Shown: positions 1 to 5,830, counted from the stretch's first letter. The stretch is 5,830 bases of DNA from Flavipsychrobacter stenotrophus (GCA_947372365.1 CANBTK010000157.1:1-5830), one strand, 5' to 3'. The notes: a model not told the origin generated them from the letters alone. Numbers and translations are program-made.

Positions 1-1303
1 CAATGCATTGGAAATAAGTAGATGCAGCCAGTGATGGCGCATAAGTATTGTTGGTAGCGCCGGTTACATTGCTGAAGGTTGTGCCGTCGGCCGATGATTG
101 CCATTGGTAAGCCAGGTCGCAGCCTATGGCAGCGCCGCTAAGCGATAAAGTGCTGGCGTAAAAAGGGCAGCCTGAAGTAGCACTGGCTACTGCACCGCCT
201 GCAGCTGGCGTACCAGAACAAGGAGGTATGATTTTGCGTACACGGTTGTTGCCGCCATCAGAAATGGTAAGGTTGCCTGCTAAGTCCATAGCCACCCCAC
301 CCGGTACATTCAGTTCAGCTGTTGTTGGGGTAATGCAATCGCTGTTAAAACCAGCTGTACCAGTGCCTGCAACTGTAGAAATACCGCTGGTAGCATTGGT
401 TACCAGCCTGATGCCGTGGTTGCCGGCATCTGCTATATAGTAATTGTTAGAGGCGTCGAATACGATGCTGGTTGGCCCGTTAAGGCCTGATGCTGTGGCT
501 GCGCCAGTAGCGTAAGTAGTGCTGCCGTTGCCAGCTTCGGTATTGATAACGCCAGAGCCATCAACCGACCTGATGCGGTTATTGCCATTGTCAACAATGA
601 ACATATTGCCCGAGCCATCGAAAGCGATAAATAAAGGCCTGTTAAGGTTAGCTGCAGTAGCCTGGCCACCGTCGCCTGAAAAACCAACTGTGCCGCTGCC
701 TGCTACTGTGCTAATAACGCCGGTAGAAAGGGTTACTTTCCTTACCCTGCTATTGCTTCTGTCAGCAACGTACAGGTCACCAGCTGCATCCAGCGCTACG
801 CTATATGGCCTGCTGAGCTGTGCTGCTACTGCTGCACCGCCGTCGCCGGAAAAACCTGCTGAGCCTGTGCCTGCAACGGTATTGATGATGCCGGTAGATG
901 CATCAACCATGCGTATGCGGTGGTTAAGCTGGTCAGCAATGTAAATATTATCAGATGCGTCAATGACTACGCCGCTTGGGTTATTGAGCTTGGCTGCAGT
1001 AGCTGCGCCGCCATCGCCCGAAAAACCAGATACGCCAGTGCCGGCTACCGTAGAGATAACGCCTGTTGCCAGGGTAACTTTACGTATGCGGTGGTTGCCG
1101 GTATCAGCAATGTATAAATTGCCAGAGCCATCGAAAGCAATGCCGAAATTGCCATGCAACTGGGCAGCAATTGCTGAAGCCCCATCGCCACCAAAGGCAG
1201 GGGTTCCTGTTCCGGCCACGGTTGTAATATATTGCGCCCTAACCCCTGAGCTAATCGCTATAAGGAAAATGATAAGGTAAGAGGAAAATAGTGCTTTTTT
1301 CAT
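1..1303 (-). CDS. Secreted NHL-repeat beta-propeller protein with Ig-like domain (3' end beyond window)
   Basis: Partial gene: 434 codons are visible from the ATG at 1303-1301 and the frame is open to the left edge, so the C-terminus is missing. Residues 1-23 form a signal peptide (MKK, hydrophobic stretch about 9-19, cleavage expected after VRA before Gln24), so the protein is exported. Residues 28-359 are six consecutive NHL-type repeats of 55-57 residues. The pattern is TVAGTG..GFSGDGG, a Leu-Asn-Pro-like stretch, D.sGN.YIAD, then NHRIRKV. Six repeats fit one six-bladed propeller, the usual NHL fold. From about residue 370 a Cys-rich Ig-like domain begins (Cys379, Cys395, AYQWQSSADG, NVTGATNNTY, YFQC ending at Cys433), a layout common in large Bacteroidota surface proteins, which often end in a type IX secretion tail; none can be seen here. 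Repeat 5 has lost the SGDGG motif and repeat 6 has Cys323 in its place. Ligand and role are unknown; binding or adhesion at the cell surface is inference. No SD sequence precedes the start. Confidence 0.88.
   Translation of the reverse strand, partial: MKKALFSSYLIIFLIAISSGVRAQYITTVAGTGTPAFGGDGASAIAAQLHGNFGIAFDGSGNLYIADTGNHRIRKVTLATGVISTVAGTGVSGFSGDGGAATAAKLNNPSGVVIDASDNIYIADQLNHRIRMVDASTGIINTVAGTGSAGFSGDGGAAVAAQLSRPYSVALDAAGDLYVADRSNSRVRKVTLSTGVISTVAGSGTVGFSGDGGQATAANLNRPLFIAFDGSGNMFIVDNGNNRIRSVDGSGVINTEAGNGSTTYATGAATASGLNGPTSIVFDASNNYYIADAGNHGIRLVTNATSGISTVAGTGTAGFNSDCITPTTAELNVPGGVAMDLAGNLTISDGGNNRVRKIIPPCSGTPAAGGAVASATSGCPFYASTLSLSGAAIGCDLAYQWQSSADGTTFSNVTGATNNTYAPSLAASTYFQCI
227..1222 (-). 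repeat. Six tandem NHL-coding units (about 165-171 bp each)
   Basis: The DNA encoding the propeller is an in-frame tandem array. Approximate units in coding order are 1222-1052, 1051-881, 880-710, 709-542, 541-377 and 376-227. The first three are exactly 171 bp; the fourth is 168 and the fifth 165. Similarity is visible in the DNA as well as the protein, for example in the segments encoding FSGDGG near 1018-1032, 841-858 and 670-687. Units 1-4 resemble each other more than they resemble units 5-6. This suggests duplication of the N-terminal blades, with the last two blades older or under less constraint. Confidence 0.8.
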
Positions 1304-1322
1304 GATATATTAAATTGCCTTG

Positions 1323-1353
1323 CGAAGTTATTAATGTTTATTAAGAATGTAAA
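1323..1353 (-). promoter_or_regulatory. Candidate Bacteroidota-type promoter for the NHL-repeat gene
   Basis: On the minus strand TTTA (1353-1350) is followed after 19 bases by TAACTTCG (1330-1323). The Bacteroidota sigma consensus is TTTG, about 19-21 bases, then TAnnTTTG, so each box has one mismatch. Transcription would start around 1317-1315, leaving a very short leader before the ATG at 1303. Matches of this quality can occur by chance in AT-rich DNA. Confidence 0.3.
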
Positions 1354-1508
1354 GAAAATGGGGCCGATAATTTAATCTTTACCAATTGTACCGCGAAACG
1401 TGCGTCAAATAGTTATATGATAATTGCAGCGGGCTGGTGCATTAGTACCGTGGCATTTATTTTGCCATATTAACTAAAGCTAATAAATTATGAATGTGTT
1501 TGGGCGCA

Positions 1509-1539
1509 ATGCCAAAAATCAACAATTTTTTTACCTTTA
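1509..1539 (+). promoter_or_regulatory. Weak candidate promoter for the glycosyltransferase pair
   Basis: TACCTTTA at 1532-1539 matches the TAnnTTTG minus-7 box with one mismatch. The minus-33 position 20 bases upstream carries only ATG (1509-1511) in place of TTG. If used, transcription would begin near 1545, downstream of the ATGs at 1494 and 1509. This would agree with the chosen start at 1596 and give a leader of about 50 bases. The match is poor. Confidence 0.2.
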
Positions 1540-1595
1540 GGCTTTACAGCAGGTGTAGGGATAACAGAACCTTTTGCAGAACATCAACTTTTAAA

Positions 1596-3152
1596 ATGAA
1601 AAACAGATTTTTACCATATTTGCCGGGCATATTGTTGTTTTTACTAACGCTTGTTATTGCCTTCCTTACCTATAAAGATTATGGTATAAGCTGGGATGAG
1701 CTGGACCAAAGGAAAATAGGTACGCTTACCTATAACTATATCACATCGGGCGACCAGGCGCTTTTTAAATATGCGTTCAGGCAGTACGGTACAGGTTTTG
1801 AATTGCCGCTCATATTTTTTGAGAAATGGTTTAAGCTTACCGATACCCGCGAAGTTTACCAGATGAGGCACCTGGTAACACATATACTCTTCCTTATCAG
1901 TGCCTTGTCGGTTTATATAATGTCTTTCAGGCTTACACGTAATACCATAATAGCTTCCCTTTGCTTTATTATGATGGCTTTTGCGCCACGTATATACGCG
2001 CATTCCTTCTTTAATACCAAGGATATCCCGTTCCTGTGCATGTTTATTATTACGCTGGCTTTCAGCCAGCTGGCGTTCGATAAGAATAAGCCTGCTTTCT
2101 ATATTGTACTCGGCTTGCTGGCCGGCTATACTACCAGTATAAGGGTAATGGGCATTATGCTGTGCGGCTTCCTGGCCTTTATGCTGTTCCTCGATTTCTG
2201 GGCGCAGCGCAACGATAAAGAAGGTAAAAAGAAAGCGCTCATCAATCTGGCTGCCTACCTGGGCTGCTACGCGTTGATGCTCACTGCCGCCTGGCCTTAC
2301 CTGTGGAAAAACCCGCTGGGCAATTTCATAGAGAGCTATGTGGTAATGTCGCATTACAACTGGGATGCCTATGTACTGCTGCGCGGCAATTATGAGCATA
2401 CTACCGAATTGCCATGGAGCTATTTCCCTACATGGTTTGTCATTACCACCCCTATTTTATGGACCGCATGTGGCGCTGCAGGCTTTGGAATGATAATCAA
2501 AGATTTTTTCAAGAATGCCAAAACCTACTTCAAAAACTCAAACGAGCGCAATTATATGCTGTACCTGGCCTGTTTTATAGTGCCGGTATTTGCGGTAATA
2601 AAACTGAATGCGGTAATTTATGACGACTGGAGGCACCTTTACTTCGTTTACCCTCCCTTCGTTTTGCTGGGCATCTATTTTATACACAAGATGTTTGCCA
2701 CTAAATTTAAGTGGGTGGTAGTGGGCGTTTGTGCGCTACAGGTGGCCTTGGTAGGCTTTTTTATGGTGCAGGCCCACCCTTTCCAGCAGGTATATTTTAA
2801 TGAACTAACATCTAAGGGCGACCAGTCGCTGAGGCTGAACTACGAAATGGAATACTGGGGTTGCAGTTTTAAGCAAGGGCTGGAGCACCTGGTGGCCAAG
2901 CAGCCTACCGATACTATAAGGCTCTGCTGCAACTATGACGACCCGGTAAAGAATAATATACTGATGCTGCAGGCGAAGGACAGGGGAAGGTTTGTTTTCA
3001 CCGATGTGAAGCATGCTGACTACTTTGTTACTAACTTCAGGGGGCATGCGGAAGACTACCCATCAAAAAATATTGAGTACGAAATAAACGTACTTGACAA
3101 CTGTATTATGCGCATTTATAACCTGAAGCAAACACCAGCCCAGGCAAAATAA
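1596..3152 (+). CDS. GT39/PMT-like polytopic membrane glycosyltransferase
   Basis: This 518-residue integral membrane protein is probably a GT-C enzyme that uses a polyprenyl-phosphate sugar at the periplasmic face of the inner membrane. Near the N-terminus a membrane segment (about 8-25) leads into an extracytoplasmic loop with GISWDE. Asp34-Glu35 match the acidic pair that is catalytic in the first loop of protein O-mannosyltransferase and ArnT-like enzymes. Further family-like signatures are SFFNTKDIPF (137-146), with the Lys-Asp often seen in this loop, and YDDWRHLYFVYPP (342-354). About ten hydrophobic segments follow one another up to about residue 391, and a soluble tail of about 125 residues contains Cys-rich IRLCCNYDD (441-449). 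The start at 1596 is preferred over ATGs at 1494 and 1509 because MKNRFLPYLPG places a basic N-terminus directly before the first membrane helix. Its leader is A-rich without SD. It lies 30 bases before the TMTC-like gene and is probably co-transcribed with it. Donor sugar and acceptor are unknown: protein O-glycosylation and glycolipid or polysaccharide modification are both possible. Confidence 0.8.
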   Translation: MKNRFLPYLPGILLFLLTLVIAFLTYKDYGISWDELDQRKIGTLTYNYITSGDQALFKYAFRQYGTGFELPLIFFEKWFKLTDTREVYQMRHLVTHILFLISALSVYIMSFRLTRNTIIASLCFIMMAFAPRIYAHSFFNTKDIPFLCMFIITLAFSQLAFDKNKPAFYIVLGLLAGYTTSIRVMGIMLCGFLAFMLFLDFWAQRNDKEGKKKALINLAAYLGCYALMLTAAWPYLWKNPLGNFIESYVVMSHYNWDAYVLLRGNYEHTTELPWSYFPTWFVITTPILWTACGAAGFGMIIKDFFKNAKTYFKNSNERNYMLYLACFIVPVFAVIKLNAVIYDDWRHLYFVYPPFVLLGIYFIHKMFATKFKWVVVGVCALQVALVGFFMVQAHPFQQVYFNELTSKGDQSLRLNYEMEYWGCSFKQGLEHLVAKQPTDTIRLCCNYDDPVKNNILMLQAKDRGRFVFTDVKHADYFVTNFRGHAEDYPSKNIEYEINVLDNCIMRIYNLKQTPAQAK

Positions 3153-3169
3153 TTTTACTGTTACCCAAT

Positions 3170-3174
3170 AAGGA
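3170..3174 (+). promoter_or_regulatory. SD-like ribosome binding site (AAGGA) before the TMTC-like gene
   Basis: AAGGA lies 8 bases before the ATG at 3183, in the 30-base gap after the upstream stop codon. It is complementary to the pyrimidine-rich 16S rRNA tail. The other three genes in the window have no comparable motif, as is usual in Bacteroidota. It supports the start at 3183 and independent initiation on the second cistron of the pair. Confidence 0.45.
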
Positions 3175-3182
3175 ATTACCAA

Positions 3183-5105
3183 ATGGCAAAGAAAACAACC
3201 CAACCCAATATACCCAGGCCGGCAGCAACGCCGCCGCCAGTAAGGAAGCAGGAAGGCTCAGGCAACAGTGGTTTTTCACTCAGCCTTAAGCTGGCTATCC
3301 TGCTGGGCATTATCGCATTCCTGGTTTATGCCAATACATTCAAGAACGATTATGCACTTGATGATTTTACGGTAATTAAGAACAACGCCATTGTTACAAA
3401 GGGCGTTTCGGCTATACCTGAAATTTTATCAACCCCATACCGCAGGGGGTGGTTCATTACTACTAACGATTTGTACCGCCCGCTTTCGCTGGTGATGTTT
3501 GCCGCAGAATACCAGTTGTCAGATGGTGCGCCCAAAGCCGGGCACATCATGAACGTGCTGGTTTTTGCCGGCTGCGTAATGATGTTGTTCTTCTTTTTAG
3601 ATGAGTTATTTGGCAAAAAGAAAACTACAGTTGCGTTTATTGCTGCATTGCTTTTTGCGCTGCACCCCATACATACCGAGGTCGTCGCCAATATTAAGAG
3701 CCGAGATGAGCTGTTGTGTTTTTTCTTCGCCTTCCTGAGCCTGAATACGTTTATGAAGTATGCCAATACCGGGCATATGAAGCAGCTGGTACTCGGTGCT
3801 TTATTTTTCTTCCTGTCCTACCTTTCAAAAGAAACCGTTATTTCGTTCCTGTTTGTAATACCGTTTGTATTCTACTTTTTCAAGAACGAAAACAAGCAGC
3901 GCAGCCTGGCTATTTCAGTAAGTGCTGTGGCTGTTACGGTGCTGTTCCTTATTATTAGGTTCTCAGTACTGAGGGCGTATGGCGCCAACCTCGATTCTAA
4001 TGTAAGTTTCATAGATAACTTCTTAACAGCGCCACCCTCAGCCGCTTCCCGCTTCGCTACCGAGCTGTTGATACTGGGCAATTATATCAAGCTGCTTTTT
4101 GTGCCTTACCCGCTGGTATGCGACTATTCGTTTAACAGCGTGCCCTTTACCACCTTCGGTAATATCTGGGTTATTTTGTCTTTTGTGGCTTATGCCTTCC
4201 TGGCAGTGTTCAGTATCATGAGGCTGCGCAAGCACCCCAAAGACCCATTCAGTTTCGGTATCCTGTTTTTCCTGTCTACGCTGGCATTGTTTGCCAATAT
4301 CGTGTTCATAATAGGTGCGCCAATGGCTGAGCGTTTCGCATTCTTTGCATCGGTTGGCTTCTGCCTCGTTATTGCCTTGCTGATAGATAAATTCCTGGCA
4401 GGCGATAAGCAGGAAGAAGGCATTGCAGCCCTTACAAGCCCCAAGGTGCTGGCTATTGTAATACCAGTAGCCATTGTGTTTACTGGTGTTGTCGTAAACC
4501 GCAATACCGACTGGCTGGACAACTACACACTCTTTAAGGCCGATGTGGTTAAAGCCCCTAACGATAGCCGTATTAACTACTACCTGGGTACCGAAATGAT
4601 AGTTACCAATTCGAAGGCGGAAGGTAACCCTGAGGTAAAGAACAAGATTATTAAAGATGCCATGGTGTACCTGAACCAGGCACTGAAAATTTACCCGGAC
4701 TATACCGATGCCAATGCGTCGCTCGGCGATGCCTACTTCAGGCTGGCTATCTATGACTCTGCCGAAAAGTATGATAAAAGGGCGCTGGAAATAAACCCGA
4801 AATATACGCTGGGCATCAACAACCTGGCCGGCGTTTATTTCATGACCCAAAAATACGAAAAGGCCCTTGAAGTATGCAAGAAGGCCATCATCCTGAACCC
4901 TGATTATGTAAACGCCCACGCCAATATAGGCCTGTGCTACATGAATATGGGCAAGAATGATTCTGCATTAATAAGCCTGTACAAGGCCGTATCGCTTGAC
5001 CCTAATTTTTTATCAGCTTACGAAAACCTGTCGCTGGTTTACAGGGCTATGGGCAAGCCCGACTCTGTTGCTAAATACAGCCGCCTTGCCAAGGGCGCGA
5101 ATTAA
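3183..5105 (+). CDS. TMTC-like membrane glycosyltransferase-family protein with C-terminal TPR repeats
   Basis: This 640-residue protein has the architecture of the TMTC family (transmembrane and TPR repeat-containing proteins; the animal members are ER O-mannosyltransferases). Residues 1-32 are a basic, Pro-rich tail, presumably cytoplasmic. A first membrane helix (about 34-51) leads to NDYALDDF, whose Asp60-Asp61 correspond to the acidic pair of GT-C enzymes. Other TMTC-like signatures are HPIHTEVVANIKSRDELL (161-178), YIKLLFVPYPLVCDYSFNS (301-319, resembling the DUF1736 region), AERFAFFASVGFCL (382-395) and NRNTDWLDNYTLF (439-451). About ten or eleven membrane segments end near 437. The C-terminal part is soluble: a helical stretch with an insertion (about 461-506), then three regular 34-residue TPRs (507-540, 541-574, 575-608) and a fourth shorter one (609-640). 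With an N-terminus inside and an odd number of helices the TPRs would lie in the periplasm, as they lie in the ER lumen in eukaryotes. Many bacterial relatives carry only a general TPR annotation. Activity and acceptor are unproven. Confidence 0.8.
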   Translation: MAKKTTQPNIPRPAATPPPVRKQEGSGNSGFSLSLKLAILLGIIAFLVYANTFKNDYALDDFTVIKNNAIVTKGVSAIPEILSTPYRRGWFITTNDLYRPLSLVMFAAEYQLSDGAPKAGHIMNVLVFAGCVMMLFFFLDELFGKKKTTVAFIAALLFALHPIHTEVVANIKSRDELLCFFFAFLSLNTFMKYANTGHMKQLVLGALFFFLSYLSKETVISFLFVIPFVFYFFKNENKQRSLAISVSAVAVTVLFLIIRFSVLRAYGANLDSNVSFIDNFLTAPPSAASRFATELLILGNYIKLLFVPYPLVCDYSFNSVPFTTFGNIWVILSFVAYAFLAVFSIMRLRKHPKDPFSFGILFFLSTLALFANIVFIIGAPMAERFAFFASVGFCLVIALLIDKFLAGDKQEEGIAALTSPKVLAIVIPVAIVFTGVVVNRNTDWLDNYTLFKADVVKAPNDSRINYYLGTEMIVTNSKAEGNPEVKNKIIKDAMVYLNQALKIYPDYTDANASLGDAYFRLAIYDSAEKYDKRALEINPKYTLGINNLAGVYFMTQKYEKALEVCKKAIILNPDYVNAHANIGLCYMNMGKNDSALISLYKAVSLDPNFLSAYENLSLVYRAMGKPDSVAKYSRLAKGAN

Positions 5106-5145
5106 GGCGTAGGGCTATAGGTTTATAATTTCATTTCAGTTTGTA

Positions 5146-5180
5146 CGAAATAGGGGCAGGATATTCCTGCCCCTATTTCG
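5146..5180. terminator. Perfect 16-bp inverted repeat, probable bidirectional terminator
   Basis: The arms CGAAATAGGGGCAGGA (5146-5161) and TCCTGCCCCTATTTCG (5165-5180) are perfectly complementary around a three-base loop TAT. The hairpin begins 40 bases after the TMTC-like stop codon and lies about 87 bases beyond the stop codon of the convergent lipoprotein gene. The AAA/TTT near the base of the stem and the T-rich TTTGCGTTTG after it fit intrinsic termination on the plus strand, though there is no unbroken T tract. On the minus strand the following bases are less T-rich. The GC-rich core is shared in part with the hairpin at 5214-5234, so it may also belong to a dispersed repeat family. 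Confidence 0.65.
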
Positions 5181-5213
5181 TTTGCGTTTGTGAGGTGCGG
5201 CCCATGTTGTGAA

Positions 5214-5241
5214 GGGCAACCGCGAGGGTTGCCCCTACGGG
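5214..5241. repeat. Hairpin repeat GGGCAACC / GGTTGCCC followed by CCTACGG, resembling dispersed intergenic repeats
   Basis: The 8-bp perfect arms GGGCAACC (5214-5221) and GGTTGCCC (5227-5234) enclose the loop GCGAG, and CTACGGG follows. From memory, sequences of the form GGGC-AACC-loop-GGTT-GCCCCTACGG recur in intergenic DNA of many bacterial genomes as REP-like elements; this was not tested here. No T tract follows on either strand, so it is a poor intrinsic terminator taken alone. It sits in the gap between two convergent genes, the usual location for such elements. Confidence 0.5.
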
Positions 5242-5266
5242 TATTTGTTCCTGTTTTATTATGCCA

Positions 5267-5734
5267 TTACTGGCTAATGGAAATGACACCTTCCATATTC
5301 CTGTTGGGCTGCATGGGCTGGTTTATTTTTTGGCCATCCAGGTAGTAGTCCATGGAGTTGGTACAGTTGACGCTTTCCCATGTATCGTGGTGCACATTTA
5401 TGCCAGTTATGGTGTAGGTTTTACCTGTAGCAGGTATTTCTACCGTCGCATTTTTCCCAAACCCTAAGTATATATAGGGCAGGGATGAGCCTTCCCTTTT
5501 ATAAAAGTGCAGCGTATCGAGGCTGGTAGATGCCCGGCTGGTATAAATAAATGTACCGGGCTCGGTTGTGCCGGGCATATTGGGGTCATACATCTTTAGG
5601 ATAACTGTATTCAGTGCTGCACTGTCAAAATTGGTGAATACAATAATGGGGTATGGGTTAGAGTCGCAATAGTGTTTGCAGCCAGAAAGGGCGCCAATGG
5701 CCAGAAGGCCTGCAAGAATGAGGGTTTTTCGCAT
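5267..5734 (-). CDS. Small lipoprotein of unknown function
   Basis: This 155-residue protein begins with a clear lipoprotein signal: MRK, a hydrophobic stretch (5-15) and the lipobox LSGC (16-19). Cys19 would be lipidated and the mature protein of about 137 residues anchored to the envelope. No acidic export tag follows the Cys (KHYCDSNP), so its final membrane and side are uncertain. The mature part has alternating hydrophobic and polar residues suggesting a small beta-rich fold (PIIVFTNFDSAALNTVILKM, then LPYIYLGF and GKTYTITGINV), with Cys23 and Cys124 as possible disulfide partners. I do not recognise the family. DSA (37-39) and DTL (73-75) match the D-S/T-A/L-type tripeptide used for protein O-glycosylation in Bacteroidota. 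The frame extends upstream to an ATG at 5818, but that would put 28 polar residues before the signal peptide, so 5734 is chosen. The stop is TAA at 5269-5267. It is convergent with the glycosyltransferase pair. Confidence 0.75.
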   Translation of the reverse strand: MRKTLILAGLLAIGALSGCKHYCDSNPYPIIVFTNFDSAALNTVILKMYDPNMPGTTEPGTFIYTSRASTSLDTLHFYKREGSSLPYIYLGFGKNATVEIPATGKTYTITGINVHHDTWESVNCTNSMDYYLDGQKINQPMQPNRNMEGVISISQ

Positions 5735-5830
5735 AAAAAAGGGGTTTGGGGAAAGTTTAGATGGATATTTATAAAGGTCAATAAAGCCCAGCCATTGCTC
5801 ATCGGGTTGCGATGGCATTGTATGGAGTGT
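5735..5830. other. Upstream region of the lipoprotein gene, cut by the window edge
   Basis: On the minus strand the leader directly before the ATG is a C/A-rich then T-rich run (AAACCCCTTTTTT), with no Shine-Dalgarno sequence. Further upstream there is AT-rich DNA including TTGACC (around 5783-5778) and TTTATAAATA (about 5777-5768), but no good match to the Bacteroidota promoter at the expected spacing. The in-frame extension of the lipoprotein ORF through here is judged non-coding. Confidence 0.4.

Larger units (their letters stand above)
1304..1595. other. Divergent intergenic region between the NHL gene and the glycosyltransferase pair
   Basis: This AT-rich stretch of about 290 bases separates two divergent genes. 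I find no convincing small ORF, RNA gene or strong hairpin in it. It must hold the promoters of both flanking genes; the best candidates are listed separately and are weak. In-frame ATGs at 1494 and 1509 would extend the downstream glycosyltransferase by 34 or 29 residues. The added residues are Arg/Cys-rich and Phe-rich, unlike a membrane-protein N-terminus, so this stretch is better read as leader. Confidence 0.6.

Noticed and set aside
519..944. Plus-strand open frames across the NHL gene with repeated Pro/Ala-rich peptides
   Set aside because: The apparent protein repeats (such as PPSPEKP) are only the reverse reading of the FSGDGG-encoding DNA of the minus-strand NHL repeats.
1..1303. 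Regularly spaced similar segments that could suggest a CRISPR or minisatellite array
   Set aside because: The period of about 171 bases, the in-frame structure and the NHL protein pattern explain them fully; there are no short identical repeats with unique spacers.
1364..1440. Short palindromes such as CAATTG and AT-rich inverted segments in the divergent spacer, considered as operators
   Set aside because: Too short and degenerate to separate from chance in AT-rich DNA.
1644..2399. A 251-codon minus-strand open frame inside the PMT-like gene
   Set aside because: It lies wholly antisense to a well-supported membrane protein gene, has no recognisable domain, and its composition reads as a codon-usage shadow.
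4038..4919. A 293-codon minus-strand open frame inside the TMTC-like gene
   Set aside because: Long, but antisense to conserved TMTC and TPR coding sequence; its translation shows no family motif, signal or repeat of its own.
5261..5467. A 68-codon plus-strand frame with a hydrophobic start at the end of the convergent spacer
   Set aside because: It overlaps the lipoprotein gene in antisense, has no conserved feature, and the lipoprotein has far better evidence.
5735..5818. Upstream extension of the lipoprotein to an ATG at 5818
   Set aside because: It would place 28 polar residues before the signal peptide and lipobox, which is incompatible with lipoprotein export.

Overview
The window looks like a chromosomal piece from a member of the Bacteroidota, probably a Chitinophagaceae- or Sphingobacteriia-like lineage. 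This is inferred from gene style, not from a marker gene. The signs are a secreted NHL-repeat protein with an Ala-Gln signal cleavage site followed by an Ig-like domain of the 'YQWQSSADG' kind, a small LSGC lipoprotein, leaders mostly without Shine-Dalgarno sequences, and only loose matches to the TTTG / TAnnTTTG promoter type. Base composition is moderate. There are no RNA genes, insertion sequences, phage genes or CRISPR arrays.

Layout. Positions 1-1303 (minus strand) hold the N-terminal 434 residues of an exported NHL-repeat protein, cut by the left edge. It has a signal peptide, six NHL repeats that should form one six-bladed propeller, and the start of an Ig-like domain. A divergent spacer of about 290 bases (1304-1595) separates it from a two-gene plus-strand unit. 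The first gene of that unit (1596-3152) encodes a GT39/PMT-like polytopic membrane glycosyltransferase. The second (3183-5105) encodes a TMTC-like membrane protein: a GT-C-type membrane core fused to four C-terminal TPR repeats. The pair is followed by a convergent spacer (5106-5266) with two hairpins: a perfect 16-bp stem that is probably a terminator, and a shorter stem that looks like a dispersed intergenic repeat. A small lipoprotein gene of unknown function (5267-5734, minus strand) closes the window, with about 96 bases of its upstream region visible.

How the genes may work together. The two adjacent membrane enzymes share the GT-C design, with an acidic pair in the first extracytoplasmic loop, and are only 30 bases apart. 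They are probably co-transcribed and may act on lipid-linked sugars at the periplasmic face of the inner membrane. Their acceptors cannot be read from the sequence. The flanking genes encode envelope or secreted proteins, and the lipoprotein carries two D-S/T-A/L tripeptides of the kind glycosylated in Bacteroidota, so envelope protein O-glycosylation is a reasonable but unproven hypothesis. The most noteworthy item is the TMTC-like gene beside a PMT-like gene. I see no clear case for a wholly new system here.
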